From Bradyrhizobium cenepequi (lineage in GTDB: Bacteria > Pseudomonadota > Alphaproteobacteria > Rhizobiales > Xanthobacteraceae), in contig NZ_JAGKJI010000028.1 of assembly GCF_020329485.1 (NCBI RefSeq), positions 25,489 through 89,488 of the forward strand: 64,000 bases of DNA, read 5' to 3'. Below are positions 41,816 through 51,188 of the stretch, one piece after another; positions within the stretch are counted from its first letter, which is position 1, and each line of letters begins with the position of its first letter. Below the pieces are notes generated by a model. That model worked only from the letters and a program-made list of their open reading frames with translations, was not told where the DNA came from and made no database searches. The position numbers were made by a program, and so were the translations under genes.

Positions 41816-43915
41816 ATGTACCAGGCAATCGTCTTTCTGCCGCTGCTCGGCGCCATTCTTGCCGGCCTGATTGCGATCGTCGGCGCGCATGGACGCAATC
41901 CGAGCGGCGACACCGTCGAGCATCACAATGACGGACATGGGCACGGCACCACGCCCATCAACGAAGATACCGGCGTGATCCATGCCTCGCACCACGAGCC
42001 TGACGGACACGACGCCCATGGCCATGATGACCACCACGTGACCGAGCCGCCGGCCGTCGGCTCCCGCGCGGCCGAACTGATCACGACCGGGCTGCTGTTC
42101 GTCTCGGCTGCGCTGTCCTGGTTCGCGCTGGTTGACGTCGGCTTCCTGCACCACGACGCCCGCGTCACGCTGTTGCCCTGGATCACCTCGGGCGACCTGC
42201 AGGTCTCCTGGGCACTGCGGATCGACACGCTGACCGCGGTCATGCTCGTCGTTGTCAACACCGTGTCCTCGCTCGTGCACCTCTATTCCATCGGCTACAT
42301 GGACGAGGATCCGAACCGGCCACGCTTCTTCGGCTATTTGTCGCTGTTCACCTTCGCGATGCTGATGCTGGTGACGTCGGACAATCTGGTGCAGCTGTTC
42401 TTCGGCTGGGAAGGCGTGGGCCTGGCGAGCTACCTCTTGATCGGCTTCTGGTACCAGAAACCGTCGGCCAATGCCGCCGCGATCAAGGCCTTCATCGTCA
42501 ACCGCGTCGGCGATTTCGGTTTCGCGCTGGGCATTTTTGCGATCTTCGCGCTGATCGGCTCGACCGATTTCGACACCATCTTCGGCGGGGCCGGCGGCCT
42601 GACCGGCAAGACCATCAATTTCTTCGGCTGGCATGTCGATGCGCTGACGCTGACCTGCCTCCTGCTATTCATGGGCGCGATGGGCAAATCCGCGCAGTTC
42701 CTGCTGCACACCTGGTTGCCGGACGCGATGGAAGGCCCGACCCCGGTCTCGGCCTTGATCCACGCCGCGACCATGGTGACCGCCGGCGTCTTCATGGTGG
42801 CGCGGCTGTCGCCGCTGTTCGAGCTGGCGCCGAACGCGCAGGCCGTGGTGATGTTTATTGGCGCGACCACGGCGTTCTTCGCCGCGACCATCGGCCTCGT
42901 GCAGAACGACATCAAGCGCATCGTCGCCTATTCGACCTGTTCCCAGCTCGGCTACATGTTCGTGGCGATGGGAGCGGGGGCCTATTCGGTCGGCATGTTC
43001 CACCTGTTCACCCACGCCTTCTTCAAGGCATTGCTGTTCTTGGGCTCCGGCTCGGTGATCTACGCGATGCATCACGAGCAGGACATCCGCAACATGGGCG
43101 GGCTGTGGCGGAAGATCCCCTATACCTACGCGGTGATGGTGGTGGGCACGCTCGCGCTGACCGGCTTCCCGCTGACCGCCGGCTACTTCTCCAAAGACGC
43201 GATCATCGAGTCAGCCTACGCCTCGCACAATCCGTTCGCGTTCTACGGCTTCCTGCTGACGGTGGTCGCCGCGCTCCTGACCTCGTTCTATTCCTGGCGC
43301 CTGATCTTCAAGACCTTCCACGGCACGCCGCATGACGAGGAGCACTACGAGGCCGCGCATGAGAGCCCGATCTGGATGCTGATCCCGATCGGCGTGCTCG
43401 CGGTCGGCTCCTTCCTCGCCGGTTTCCCGTTCAAGGAATTGTTCGCGGGCCACGGCATCGAGGAGTTCTTCCGCGAGTCCGTGAAGATGAACCCGCACAT
43501 CATCGAGGAGATGCACCACATCCCCGAGACGATCGCCTTCCTGCCGACCGTCATGATGGTGTTGGGCTTCCTGATCTCGTATCTCTTCTACATCAGCCGG
43601 CCCTACCTGCCGGTTGAACTCGCCAAGCAGCAGCCGATGCTCTACCAGTTCCTGCTCAACAAGTGGTATTTCGACGAGCTGTACGATCTGATCTTCGTGC
43701 GGCCCGCGAAGTGGATCGGCTACATCCTCTGGAAGAAGGGTGACGGCGCCATCATCGACGGCTTCGGGCCGGATGGCGTGTCGGCGCGTGTGCTCGACGT
43801 CGCCCGCAACGCCGTGAAGATCCAGACCGGCTACCTCTACCACTACGCCTTCGCCATGCTGATCGGGGTCGCCGGCCTGATCACCTGGTTCATGTTCGGC
43901 CTGGGAGGCCAGTAA
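41816..43915 (+). CDS. nuoL: NADH-quinone oxidoreductase subunit L, with His-rich insertion
   Basis: A 699-residue antiporter-like subunit, about 85 residues longer than E. coli NuoL. The core is normal: FFGWEGVGLASYLLIGFWY, GKSAQFLLHTWLPDAMEGPTPVSALIHAATMVTAGVF and the long lateral helix near the C-terminus. Between the first and second membrane segments, residues 25-74 hold 13 histidines in an Asp/Gly-rich loop (for example DGHDAHGHDDHH). The stop overlaps the start of nuoM. Confidence 0.96.
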   Translation: MYQAIVFLPLLGAILAGLIAIVGAHGRNPSGDTVEHHNDGHGHGTTPINEDTGVIHASHHEPDGHDAHGHDDHHVTEPPAVGSRAAELITTGLLFVSAALSWFALVDVGFLHHDARVTLLPWITSGDLQVSWALRIDTLTAVMLVVVNTVSSLVHLYSIGYMDEDPNRPRFFGYLSLFTFAMLMLVTSDNLVQLFFGWEGVGLASYLLIGFWYQKPSANAAAIKAFIVNRVGDFGFALGIFAIFALIGSTDFDTIFGGAGGLTGKTINFFGWHVDALTLTCLLLFMGAMGKSAQFLLHTWLPDAMEGPTPVSALIHAATMVTAGVFMVARLSPLFELAPNAQAVVMFIGATTAFFAATIGLVQNDIKRIVAYSTCSQLGYMFVAMGAGAYSVGMFHLFTHAFFKALLFLGSGSVIYAMHHEQDIRNMGGLWRKIPYTYAVMVVGTLALTGFPLTAGYFSKDAIIESAYASHNPFAFYGFLLTVVAALLTSFYSWRLIFKTFHGTPHDEEHYEAAHESPIWMLIPIGVLAVGSFLAGFPFKELFAGHGIEEFFRESVKMNPHIIEEMHHIPETIAFLPTVMMVLGFLISYLFYISRPYLPVELAKQQPMLYQFLLNKWYFDELYDLIFVRPAKWIGYILWKKGDGAIIDGFGPDGVSARVLDVARNAVKIQTGYLYHYAFAMLIGVAGLITWFMFGLGGQ

Positions 43916-45429
43916 TGACGACCTGGCCCATCCTTTCCGTTGTCACTTTCCTGCCGGCGCTCGGTGCGCTGCTGGTCTATCTACTCGCGCGCGGCGGGGA
44001 CGAAGCGGCGAACCGCAACGCCCGCTGGATTTCGCTGTGGACCACGCTGATCACCTTCCTGATCTCGCTGATCCTGGTGGCGCGGTTCGATCCGGCAAGC
44101 GCCGATTTCCAGTTCGTCGAGAAGACGTCGTGGCTCGCCACCGGAATCAACTATCACATGGGCGTCGACGGCATCTCGCTGCCGCTGGTGATCCTGACCA
44201 CCGCGGTGATGCCGTTCTGCATCATCGCGAGCTGGAGATCGGTCACGCAGCGCGTGAGCGAATACATGATGGCGTTCCTGATTCTGGAAACGCTGATGGT
44301 CGGCACCTTCTCGGCGCTCGACCTCGTGCTGTTCTACCTGTTCTTCGAAGGCGGCCTGATCCCGATGTTCCTGATTATCGGCGTCTGGGGCGGCCCGCGC
44401 CGGGTCTATGCCTCCTTCAAGTTCTTCCTCTACACGCTGCTCGGCTCGGTGCTGATGCTGCTCGCCATCATGGCGCTGTACTGGAACGCGGGCACGACCG
44501 ACATTCCGACCCTGTTGCATACGGCGGTGCCGCACAACTTGCAGAAGTGGGCCTGGCTTGCCTTCTTCGCCTCCTTCGCCGTGAAGATGCCGATGTGGCC
44601 GGTGCACACCTGGCTGCCTGATGCCCACGTCGAAGCGCCGACCGCGGGCTCGGTGATCCTGGCGGCAATCCTCCTGAAGATGGGCGGCTACGGGTTCCTG
44701 CGCTTTTCGCTGCCGATGTTCCCGCTGGCCTCGCACGACTTCGCGCCGCTGATCTTCACGCTGTCCGTCATCGCCATCATCTACACCTCGCTCGTGGCCT
44801 TGATGCAGGAGGACATCAAGAAGCTGATCGCCTATTCGTCGGTCGCACATATGGGCTTCGTCACCATGGGCATTTTCGCCGGCACCATGCAGGGCGTTGC
44901 CGGCGGTGTGTTCCAGATGATCTCGCATGGCATCGTCTCGGGCGCGCTGTTCCTCTGCGTCGGCATTGTCTACGATCGCATGCACACCCGCGAGATCGCC
45001 GCCTATGGTGGCCTGGTGAACCGCATGCCGCTCTATGCGCTGGTGTTCATGGTCTTCACCATGGCCAATGTCGGCCTGCCCGGGACTAGCGGCTTTATCG
45101 GCGAATTCATGACGCTCATCGGCACGTTCAAGGTATCGCTGCCGACCACGGTGCTTGCCACCACCGGCGTGATCCTGTCGGCGGCCTACGCGTTGTGGCT
45201 CTATCGCAAGGTGGTATTCGGCACGCTGGTCAAGCCGTCCCTGATGAGCATCAAGGACCTGACGGCGCGCGAATGCCTGATCCTGTTCCCGCTGGTGGCG
45301 CTGACGATCCTGTTCGGCGTCTATCCGAAGCCGGTGCTCGACATGTCCGAGGCATCTGTGCAGCAGCTCGTCAACAACTACAACACCGCCGTGACTGCCG
45401 TGAAGGCAGCCGCGCTGGCGGTTCAATAA
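43915..45429 (+). CDS. nuoM: NADH-quinone oxidoreductase subunit M
   Basis: A 504-residue antiporter-like proton-pumping subunit with about 14 helices. Signatures include FFEGGLIPMFLIIGVWGGPRRVYASFKFFLYTLLGSVLML, KMPMWPVHTWLPDAHVEAPTAGSVILA and MQEDIKKLIAYSSVAHMGFV. Translationally coupled to nuoL (TAATG). Confidence 0.97.
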   Translation: MTTWPILSVVTFLPALGALLVYLLARGGDEAANRNARWISLWTTLITFLISLILVARFDPASADFQFVEKTSWLATGINYHMGVDGISLPLVILTTAVMPFCIIASWRSVTQRVSEYMMAFLILETLMVGTFSALDLVLFYLFFEGGLIPMFLIIGVWGGPRRVYASFKFFLYTLLGSVLMLLAIMALYWNAGTTDIPTLLHTAVPHNLQKWAWLAFFASFAVKMPMWPVHTWLPDAHVEAPTAGSVILAAILLKMGGYGFLRFSLPMFPLASHDFAPLIFTLSVIAIIYTSLVALMQEDIKKLIAYSSVAHMGFVTMGIFAGTMQGVAGGVFQMISHGIVSGALFLCVGIVYDRMHTREIAAYGGLVNRMPLYALVFMVFTMANVGLPGTSGFIGEFMTLIGTFKVSLPTTVLATTGVILSAAYALWLYRKVVFGTLVKPSLMSIKDLTARECLILFPLVALTILFGVYPKPVLDMSEASVQQLVNNYNTAVTAVKAAALAVQ

Positions 45430-45440
45430 GGCCTTAGCCC

Positions 45441-46877
45441 ATGAGCTTTTCGAGTGCAGGTTATCAGTTGCAGCCGGTGCTGCCCGAGCTCGTGCTCGCG
45501 GTCGGCGCGATGGTGCTGTTGATGATCGGGGCCTATCGCGGGCAGGGGACGACCCGGCTCGTGACCACGCTGGCGACCTTGCTCCTGGTCCTCACCGGTG
45601 TGCTCGTACTGATGCTGCCGTCCGGCAAGCTCGTCACCTTCGGCGGCAGCTTCATCGTCGACGACTTTGCCCGCTTCCTGAAGATACTCGCGCTGATCGG
45701 ATCGGCGGTAACCCTGATCTTGTCGACGGAATTCCTGTCCGATCCGTCACGCCGCATCTTCGAATATCCGATCCTGGTGCTGCTCTCCACCCTCGGCATG
45801 ATGGTGCTGATTTCGGCCGGCGACCTGATCTCGCTCTATCTCGGGCTCGAGCTGATGAGCCTTGCGCTCTACGTCGTCGCCGCCAGCCACCGCGACAATG
45901 CCAAGTCGACCGAGGCCGGCCTGAAATATTTCGTGCTCGGCGCGCTGTCCTCGGGCATGCTGCTCTACGGCGCCTCGCTGATCTACGGCTTCACCGGCAC
46001 CGTCAGCTTCGCCGGCATCGCGGCGGCGGCCACGACCGGCAGCCCCGGCATCGTGTTCGGGCTGGTGTTCCTGCTCGCCGGCCTCTGCTTCAAGGTCTCG
46101 GCAGTGCCGTTCCACATGTGGACGCCCGACGTCTATGAGGGTGCGCCGACGCCGGTCACGGCTTTCTTCGCTTCCGCACCGAAGGTCGCGGCGCTCGCCG
46201 TGTTCACGCGTGCGACGCTGACCGCGTTCCCCGGCATCGTGCCGCAATGGCAGCAGATCCTGGTGTTCGTCTCCATCGCTTCGATGGCGCTCGGCTCGTT
46301 TGCCGCGATCGGACAGAAGAACATCAAGCGCCTGATGGCCTACTCCTCGATCGGCCACATGGGCTTTGCGCTGGTCGGGCTCGCCGCCGGCACGGTGGAA
46401 GGTGCGCAGGGCGTACTGATGTACATCGCGATCTATGTCGCGATGACGCTCGGCTCGTTCGCAATCATCCTCGCAATGAAGCGTGACGGGCAGGCGGTCG
46501 AGCAGATCAGTGATTTTGCTGGGCTGTCGCGCACCAATCCGTTGCTCGCGTTCTTCTTTGCGATGCTGTTGTTCTCGCTCGCCGGTATTCCGCCGCTCGC
46601 GGGCTTCTTCGCCAAGTGGTACGTGTTCGTCGCCGCGATCAAGGCCAACCTGTTCACGCTCGCCGTCATCGGCGTGCTCACCAGCGTGGTGGGCGCCTAC
46701 TACTATCTCGCCATCATCAAGACGATGTATTTCGACGAGCCGGTCGGCAAGCTTGACCCGGTCCGGATCGAATTGCGCGGGGTGCTGGCGGTCGCGGGCC
46801 TCTTCAACATCTTCTTCTTCGCCTATCCGGGGCCGCTGGTCAGCGTTGCGACCGCCGCGGCGAAGTCGCTGTTTTAG
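45441..46877 (+). CDS. nuoN: NADH-quinone oxidoreductase subunit N
   Basis: A 478-residue antiporter-like subunit with 14 helices. FKVSAVPFHMWTPDVYEGAPTPVTAFFASAPKVAALA and IGQKNIKRLMAYSSIGHMGFALVG are characteristic. The birA start follows the stop directly, so birA is in the same transcript. Confidence 0.97.
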   Translation: MSFSSAGYQLQPVLPELVLAVGAMVLLMIGAYRGQGTTRLVTTLATLLLVLTGVLVLMLPSGKLVTFGGSFIVDDFARFLKILALIGSAVTLILSTEFLSDPSRRIFEYPILVLLSTLGMMVLISAGDLISLYLGLELMSLALYVVAASHRDNAKSTEAGLKYFVLGALSSGMLLYGASLIYGFTGTVSFAGIAAAATTGSPGIVFGLVFLLAGLCFKVSAVPFHMWTPDVYEGAPTPVTAFFASAPKVAALAVFTRATLTAFPGIVPQWQQILVFVSIASMALGSFAAIGQKNIKRLMAYSSIGHMGFALVGLAAGTVEGAQGVLMYIAIYVAMTLGSFAIILAMKRDGQAVEQISDFAGLSRTNPLLAFFFAMLLFSLAGIPPLAGFFAKWYVFVAAIKANLFTLAVIGVLTSVVGAYYYLAIIKTMYFDEPVGKLDPVRIELRGVLAVAGLFNIFFFAYPGPLVSVATAAAKSLF

Positions 46878-47690
46878 ATGCCATTCACGCTTGGTCAGCG
46901 CGCCACTTCCGCCGGTTACCGGCTCGCCGCCTTCGATCAGATCGGTTCGACCAATGCGGAAGCTCTAACCCGCGCCCGCGAAGGCGAGCGGGGGCCGATC
47001 TGGTTCGTCACGCCGGAGCAGACGGCGGGGCGCGGCCGACGGCAGCGGACATGGATCGCGCCGCGCGGCAATCTCGCCAGCAGCATCCTCGAGGTGATGG
47101 ACGTGCCGCCCGCGGTTGCGGCGACGCTCGGCTTTGCCGCCGGGCTGTCGCTGGAGGCCGCGTTGCAAAAAATCAGCGTCGAGACAGCGCTGCGTTTGGG
47201 CGCGGCGGATGCGCTGAAGTTCTCGCTGAAATGGCCGAACGATGTCCTGGCCGGGGACAAGAAGCTCGCCGGCATCCTGCTCGAAGCTGAGATCGTCGCC
47301 GACGGCGACCTTGCAGTCGTGGTCGGCATCGGCACTAATGTCGTGGGGGCACCGGAGGGCACGCCGACGCCCGCGACCTCGCTGGCCGCCCTTGGCGTCC
47401 ATATCAGCGCCGAGGAGCTGTTTACCGCGCTTTCGGAGGCCTGGGTGGAATTCCGCGAAATCTGGAACAATGGTCGCGGCTTTCCGGAAATCCGGAGGCT
47501 CTGGCTCAAACGTGCCGCCCGGCTGGGTGAGCAGGTGGCGATCCGGACGGCGAACGCTATTCTCGAAGGCACGTTCGACACCATCGATGAGACAGGTTGC
47601 ATGATTATCCGGCTGCCCGACGGCAAGCACGTTCCCATAACCGCAGGCGAGGTCTATTTCGGTACAGCGGCCTCAGTGGGATCGGCCTGA
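46878..47690 (+). CDS. birA: Biotin-[acetyl-CoA-carboxylase] ligase, single-function
   Basis: A 270-residue enzyme that attaches biotin to carboxylase carrier domains. FDQIGSTNAEAL, TAGRGRRQRTWIAPRGNLASSIL (biotinyl-AMP site) and LKWPNDVLAGDKKLAGILLE are intact, and the BPL_C domain follows. It lacks the N-terminal helix-turn-helix of E. coli BirA, so it is not a repressor. The birA gene directly after nuoN is a common alphaproteobacterial order. Its stop overlaps the next start. Confidence 0.95.
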   Translation: MPFTLGQRATSAGYRLAAFDQIGSTNAEALTRAREGERGPIWFVTPEQTAGRGRRQRTWIAPRGNLASSILEVMDVPPAVAATLGFAAGLSLEAALQKISVETALRLGAADALKFSLKWPNDVLAGDKKLAGILLEAEIVADGDLAVVVGIGTNVVGAPEGTPTPATSLAALGVHISAEELFTALSEAWVEFREIWNNGRGFPEIRRLWLKRAARLGEQVAIRTANAILEGTFDTIDETGCMIIRLPDGKHVPITAGEVYFGTAASVGSA

Positions 47691-49360
47691 TGGCGCGGCC
47701 GGATGAATTGACCTTTGCGCCGCTCGGCGGCGTCGGAGAGATCGGCATGAACCTGTCGATCTATGGGCTCGGCAACCGCCACCAGCGATCGTGGCTCGCG
47801 GTCGATCTCGGCGTCTCCTTCGGCGACGAGGAGCATCTGCCCGGCATCGACCTGATCATGCCTGACATCTCGTTCCTGGAGAAGGAACAGCAGAACCTGA
47901 TGGGCCTCGTGCTGACGCACGCCCATGAGGACCATTTCGGCGCCATCATCGATCTCTGGCCAAAGCTGCAGTGCAAGATCTACGCGACGAAGTTCAGTGC
48001 GGCGCTGTTCGAGGCAAAATGCGCCGCCGAGCGCAACCCGCCGAAAATTCCGGTCACCGTGGTGCCTTCCGGCGGCCGTGTCGATATCGGCCCGTTCAAT
48101 GTCGAATTCATCCCGGTCGCGCATTCTATCCCTGAGTCGCATGCGCTCGCGATCCACACCGAGGTCGGCACGGTCTTGCACACCGGCGACTGGAAACTCG
48201 ATCCGACGCCGACCGTAGGTCTGCCGACCGATGAGAAGCGCTTGCGCGAACTTGGCGACGCCGGTGTGCTGGCGCTGATCGGCGATTCCACCAACGCCGT
48301 GCGCGACGGGCGTTCGCCCTCGGAAGCCGAGGTGTCGAAGACCATCGCCGAGCTCGTGAAGGGCGCCAAGGGCCGCGTCGCAGTGACTACCTTCGCTTCC
48401 AACGTCGCGCGTATCAAGGCGGTCGCCGATGCGGCGCGGGCGGCGGACCGCGAGGTGGTGGTGGTTGGCCGCGCCATGGATCGCGTGGTTCAGGTCGCGC
48501 GCGAGACCGGCTACCTCGATGGCGTGCAGAATTTCCGCGGGCCCGATCTCTACGGTCATTTCCCGGCGGACAAGGTGCTGGCGATCTGCACTGGCAGCCA
48601 GGGTGAGCCGCGGGCGGCACTGGCACGGATCGCCAAGGACGATCATCCGGAGATCACGCTCAACAAGGGCGATTGCGTGATCTTCTCGTCCCGCACCATT
48701 CCCGGCAATGAGAAGGCGGTCGGCTCGATCATCAACGACCTGGTAGAGCAGGGGATCGAGATCGTCACCGACCGCGACTGTCTCGTCCACGTCTCCGGCC
48801 ATCCGCGCCGCGACGAGCTGCGCGACATGCTGTCCTGGGTGCGGCCGCAGGTTCTCATCCCCGTGCATGGAGAGGCGCTGCATCTGCACGAGCATGCCAA
48901 GCTTGCGCGTGCCGCCGGCGTGCCGAAAGTCATCGAGTGCCGCAACGGCGACCTGGTCAAGCTCGGGCCCGGCGAGCCCGGGATCATCGCCGAGCTGCCC
49001 TCGGGGCGCCTCTACAAGGACGGCATCATTCTGGAGGACGCCAAGTCGCGCGCCGTGGTCGAGCGGCGACGGATGGGGTTCGCCGGCTGCGCCTTCGTTG
49101 CGATCGCCATGACACAGCAGGGCGAACTGGCCGAGGATCCGGAGGTCGACCTGGTCGGCGTGCCCGAAAAAAATGCCGCGGGCGAGGTGCTCGACGACAT
49201 CGTGTTCGATGTGGTGGTATCGACCGTGGAAAGCCTGCCGCGCGCGCGCCGGCGCGACCCGGATTCGGTGGCGGAATCCGTGCGCCGCGCGGTGCGAGCA
49301 ACCGTGAATGAGCACTGGGGCAAGAAGCCGATCTGCCTTGTTCACGTGCTGACGGTCTGA
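47690..49360 (+). CDS. rnj: Ribonuclease J (metallo-beta-lactamase/beta-CASP)
   Basis: A 556-residue exo/endoribonuclease. The metal site is THAHEDHFGA near residue 80, LHTGDWKLDPTP follows, then the beta-CASP domain with IGDSTNAVRDGRSPSE and CTGSQGEPRAALARIA, SSRTIPGNEKAV and the histidine of VHVSGHPRRDEL. It takes the place of RNase J in RNA turnover in Alphaproteobacteria. The start MARPDELTFAPLGGVGEIGMN overlaps the birA stop (TGATG). Confidence 0.93.
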   Translation: MARPDELTFAPLGGVGEIGMNLSIYGLGNRHQRSWLAVDLGVSFGDEEHLPGIDLIMPDISFLEKEQQNLMGLVLTHAHEDHFGAIIDLWPKLQCKIYATKFSAALFEAKCAAERNPPKIPVTVVPSGGRVDIGPFNVEFIPVAHSIPESHALAIHTEVGTVLHTGDWKLDPTPTVGLPTDEKRLRELGDAGVLALIGDSTNAVRDGRSPSEAEVSKTIAELVKGAKGRVAVTTFASNVARIKAVADAARAADREVVVVGRAMDRVVQVARETGYLDGVQNFRGPDLYGHFPADKVLAICTGSQGEPRAALARIAKDDHPEITLNKGDCVIFSSRTIPGNEKAVGSIINDLVEQGIEIVTDRDCLVHVSGHPRRDELRDMLSWVRPQVLIPVHGEALHLHEHAKLARAAGVPKVIECRNGDLVKLGPGEPGIIAELPSGRLYKDGIILEDAKSRAVVERRRMGFAGCAFVAIAMTQQGELAEDPEVDLVGVPEKNAAGEVLDDIVFDVVVSTVESLPRARRRDPDSVAESVRRAVRATVNEHWGKKPICLVHVLTV

Positions 49361-49409
49361 CGCCTGTACAGGCGCGATAAGAACAGGCGCAACTGCGAGG
49401 GAGAGATAC

Positions 49410-49814
49410 ATGCTGGGCCGGCTCAACCACGTCGCGATAGCGGTTAGGGACGCGAAGAAGGCGGCCAGGATCTATGGCACGGCGTTCGGCGCCGAGATTT
49501 CCGATGCGGTGCCGTTGCCGGAGCACGGCGTCACCACGGTGTTCGTGACCCTGCCCAACACCAAGATCGAGTTCATCGAGCCGCTCGGCGACGCGTCGCC
49601 GATCGCAAAATTCGTCGAGCGCAATGCCGACGGCGGCATCCATCACGTCTGCTATGACGTGCCCGACATCATTGCCGTGCGCGATCGGCTGATCGGGGAA
49701 GGCGCCCGCGTACTCGGCGACGGCCAGCCCAAGATCGGCGCCCACGGCAAGCCGGTGTTGTTCTTCCATCCGAAGGATTTTTCCGGCGCCCTGGTCGAGA
49801 TCGAGCAGGCGTAG
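49410..49814 (+). CDS. mce: Methylmalonyl-CoA epimerase
   Basis: A 134-residue glyoxalase/VOC-fold enzyme that converts (S)- to (R)-methylmalonyl-CoA in propionate breakdown. Metal ligands are in LNHVAIAVRD (His), IEFIEPLG, GGIHHVCYDV (His) and LVEIEQ (Glu). It follows rnj by 49 bases and precedes the DUF1467 gene by nine, the usual rhizobial context. Confidence 0.93.
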   Translation: MLGRLNHVAIAVRDAKKAARIYGTAFGAEISDAVPLPEHGVTTVFVTLPNTKIEFIEPLGDASPIAKFVERNADGGIHHVCYDVPDIIAVRDRLIGEGARVLGDGQPKIGAHGKPVLFFHPKDFSGALVEIEQA

Positions 49815-49823
49815 CCTCATCGC

Positions 49824-50099
49824 ATGGCCTACAACATCTCAACCGCATTCGCGATCTACTTCGTCTTATGGTGGATCGTGCTGTTCCTGACGCTGCCGTT
49901 CGGGGTGCGCAGCCAGCACGAAGAGGGCGGGGGCGTTGAGGGCACCGATCCCGGCGCGCCGATCCTGGCGCGGATGGGCCGCAAGCTCATCTGGACCACG
50001 CTAATCTCCGCGGTCATTTTTGCCGTCGCGATGTGGGCCCACAACGCCGGCTATCTCAGCATCGAAAGATTGTCGAAGCTGATGGGGACGCCGTACTAG
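49824..50099 (+). CDS. DUF1467 family membrane protein
   Basis: A 91-residue inner-membrane protein with two helices. STAFAIYFVLWWIVLFLTLPFGVRSQHEEG is the family signature, and the second helix is LIWTTLISAVIFAVAMWAH. Function unknown; nearly always found beside the epimerase gene in Alphaproteobacteria (from memory). Last gene of the plus-strand block. Confidence 0.88.
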   Translation: MAYNISTAFAIYFVLWWIVLFLTLPFGVRSQHEEGGGVEGTDPGAPILARMGRKLIWTTLISAVIFAVAMWAHNAGYLSIERLSKLMGTPY

Positions 50100-50100
50100 C

Positions 50101-50136
50101 TCTAGAACACGATCCGGAAAAGTGGAGACCGGCTTT
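50101..50136. repeat. Half copy of the GATC-AAAGTG hairpin repeat
   Basis: GATCCGGAAAAGTGGAGACC with CGGCTTT matches the left half of the hairpin unit seen twice at 53991-54103, but the right arm is missing. It separates two convergent genes by about 40 bases. Probably a decayed repeat that may still help stop transcription. Confidence 0.5.
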
Positions 50137-50138
50137 AG

Positions 50139-51188
50139 CTATTCCGCCGCCCGTGCACGCAGCCGCTGCGCATAGACGTTGATGACGAGCGCGGCGAGCA
50201 GGATCAGGCCGCGGATCAGGATCTTCAGGAAACTGTCGATATTGACGTGGTCGAGGCCGTTGTTGAGCACGCCCAGCACGAACAGTCCGACAATGGTGTT
50301 GCCGATGCCGCCGCGACCGCCGAACAGGCTGGTGCCGCCGACCACGACGGCGGCAATCGAATCGAGCAGGTAGGTGTCGAATTCGTTCTGCTGCGCGCTG
50401 CCGAAATGCGCCACGCCAAGCATGCCGGCGATGCCGGAGCAGACCGCGGAGATCACCATGACGCTGCCAAGGATCAGGTTGACGTTGAGGCCGGAATATT
50501 CGGCAGCCTCGCGATTGCCGCCGACCATGTAGACGTAGCGGCCGAAGCGGGTGTAGGTCAGCACCAGATGGCCGGCGAGCAGCATCACCGCCGCGACGAT
50601 CACGATCCATGGAATGCCGCCGATCGAACCTGAGCCCAACGTTACGATCAGGTCCGGCACCTTGTAGGCGATCTGGCCGCGCACCAGCAGCGCCGAGATG
50701 CCGGCCGCAATCTGCATCATCGCCAGCGTCATGATGAAGGAGGGGATGCCGATGACGGTCAGCCCCAGCGCGTTGACGAGGCCGAGCAGTGCGCAGAGCG
50801 CCAGCGACAGCAGGATCGCGGCCCAGCCCGGCAGCGGGACATTGGCGATGTTCACGTAGGATTCCTGCAGCGTGAAATAGGCCACCGCAATGCCGGTGAC
50901 GTTGGCGATCGCGGCGATCGACAGATCGATTTCAGCGCACAGGATCACGAAGGTCAGGCCGACAGCGATGATGCCGGTCACCGAGACCTGCGTCAGGATG
51001 TTGCCGAGATTGTCGAGCGTTGCGAAGGAGGGGCTCGCGATCGCGAAGAATCCGCTCAGTAAGATCAGCGTCAGGAACGGCGCGATGTTGCGCATCTGCG
51101 AGCGCAGGATCGCAGCGATACCGCGCTGCCCGCCGCGATGCGCTGCTGCAGTCGCTCCTTCACTCGTTGCCATGCTATTCTCCGTCAC
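50139..51188 (-). CDS. Sugar ABC transporter permease, RbsC type
   Basis: A 349-residue BPD_transp_2 permease with about ten membrane segments. SIAAIANVTGIAVAY, IPSFIMTLAMMQIAAGISALLVRG, YMVGGNREAAEYSGLNV and VVVGGTSLFGGRGGIGNTIVG are typical of ribose/xylose/autoinducer-type permeases. Its start overlaps the ATPase stop by four bases. Ligand not predictable. Confidence 0.9.
   Translation of the reverse strand: MTENSMATSEGATAAAHRGGQRGIAAILRSQMRNIAPFLTLILLSGFFAIASPSFATLDNLGNILTQVSVTGIIAVGLTFVILCAEIDLSIAAIANVTGIAVAYFTLQESYVNIANVPLPGWAAILLSLALCALLGLVNALGLTVIGIPSFIMTLAMMQIAAGISALLVRGQIAYKVPDLIVTLGSGSIGGIPWIVIVAAVMLLAGHLVLTYTRFGRYVYMVGGNREAAEYSGLNVNLILGSVMVISAVCSGIAGMLGVAHFGSAQQNEFDTYLLDSIAAVVVGGTSLFGGRGGIGNTIVGLFVLGVLNNGLDHVNIDSFLKILIRGLILLAALVINVYAQRLRARAAE

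Noticed and set aside
43981..45426. A 481-residue minus-strand frame covering nuoM, and similar ones across nuoB-N
   Set aside because: They are rich in Arg, His, Asp and Gln, as expected from the reverse of hydrophobic membrane codons; not genes.
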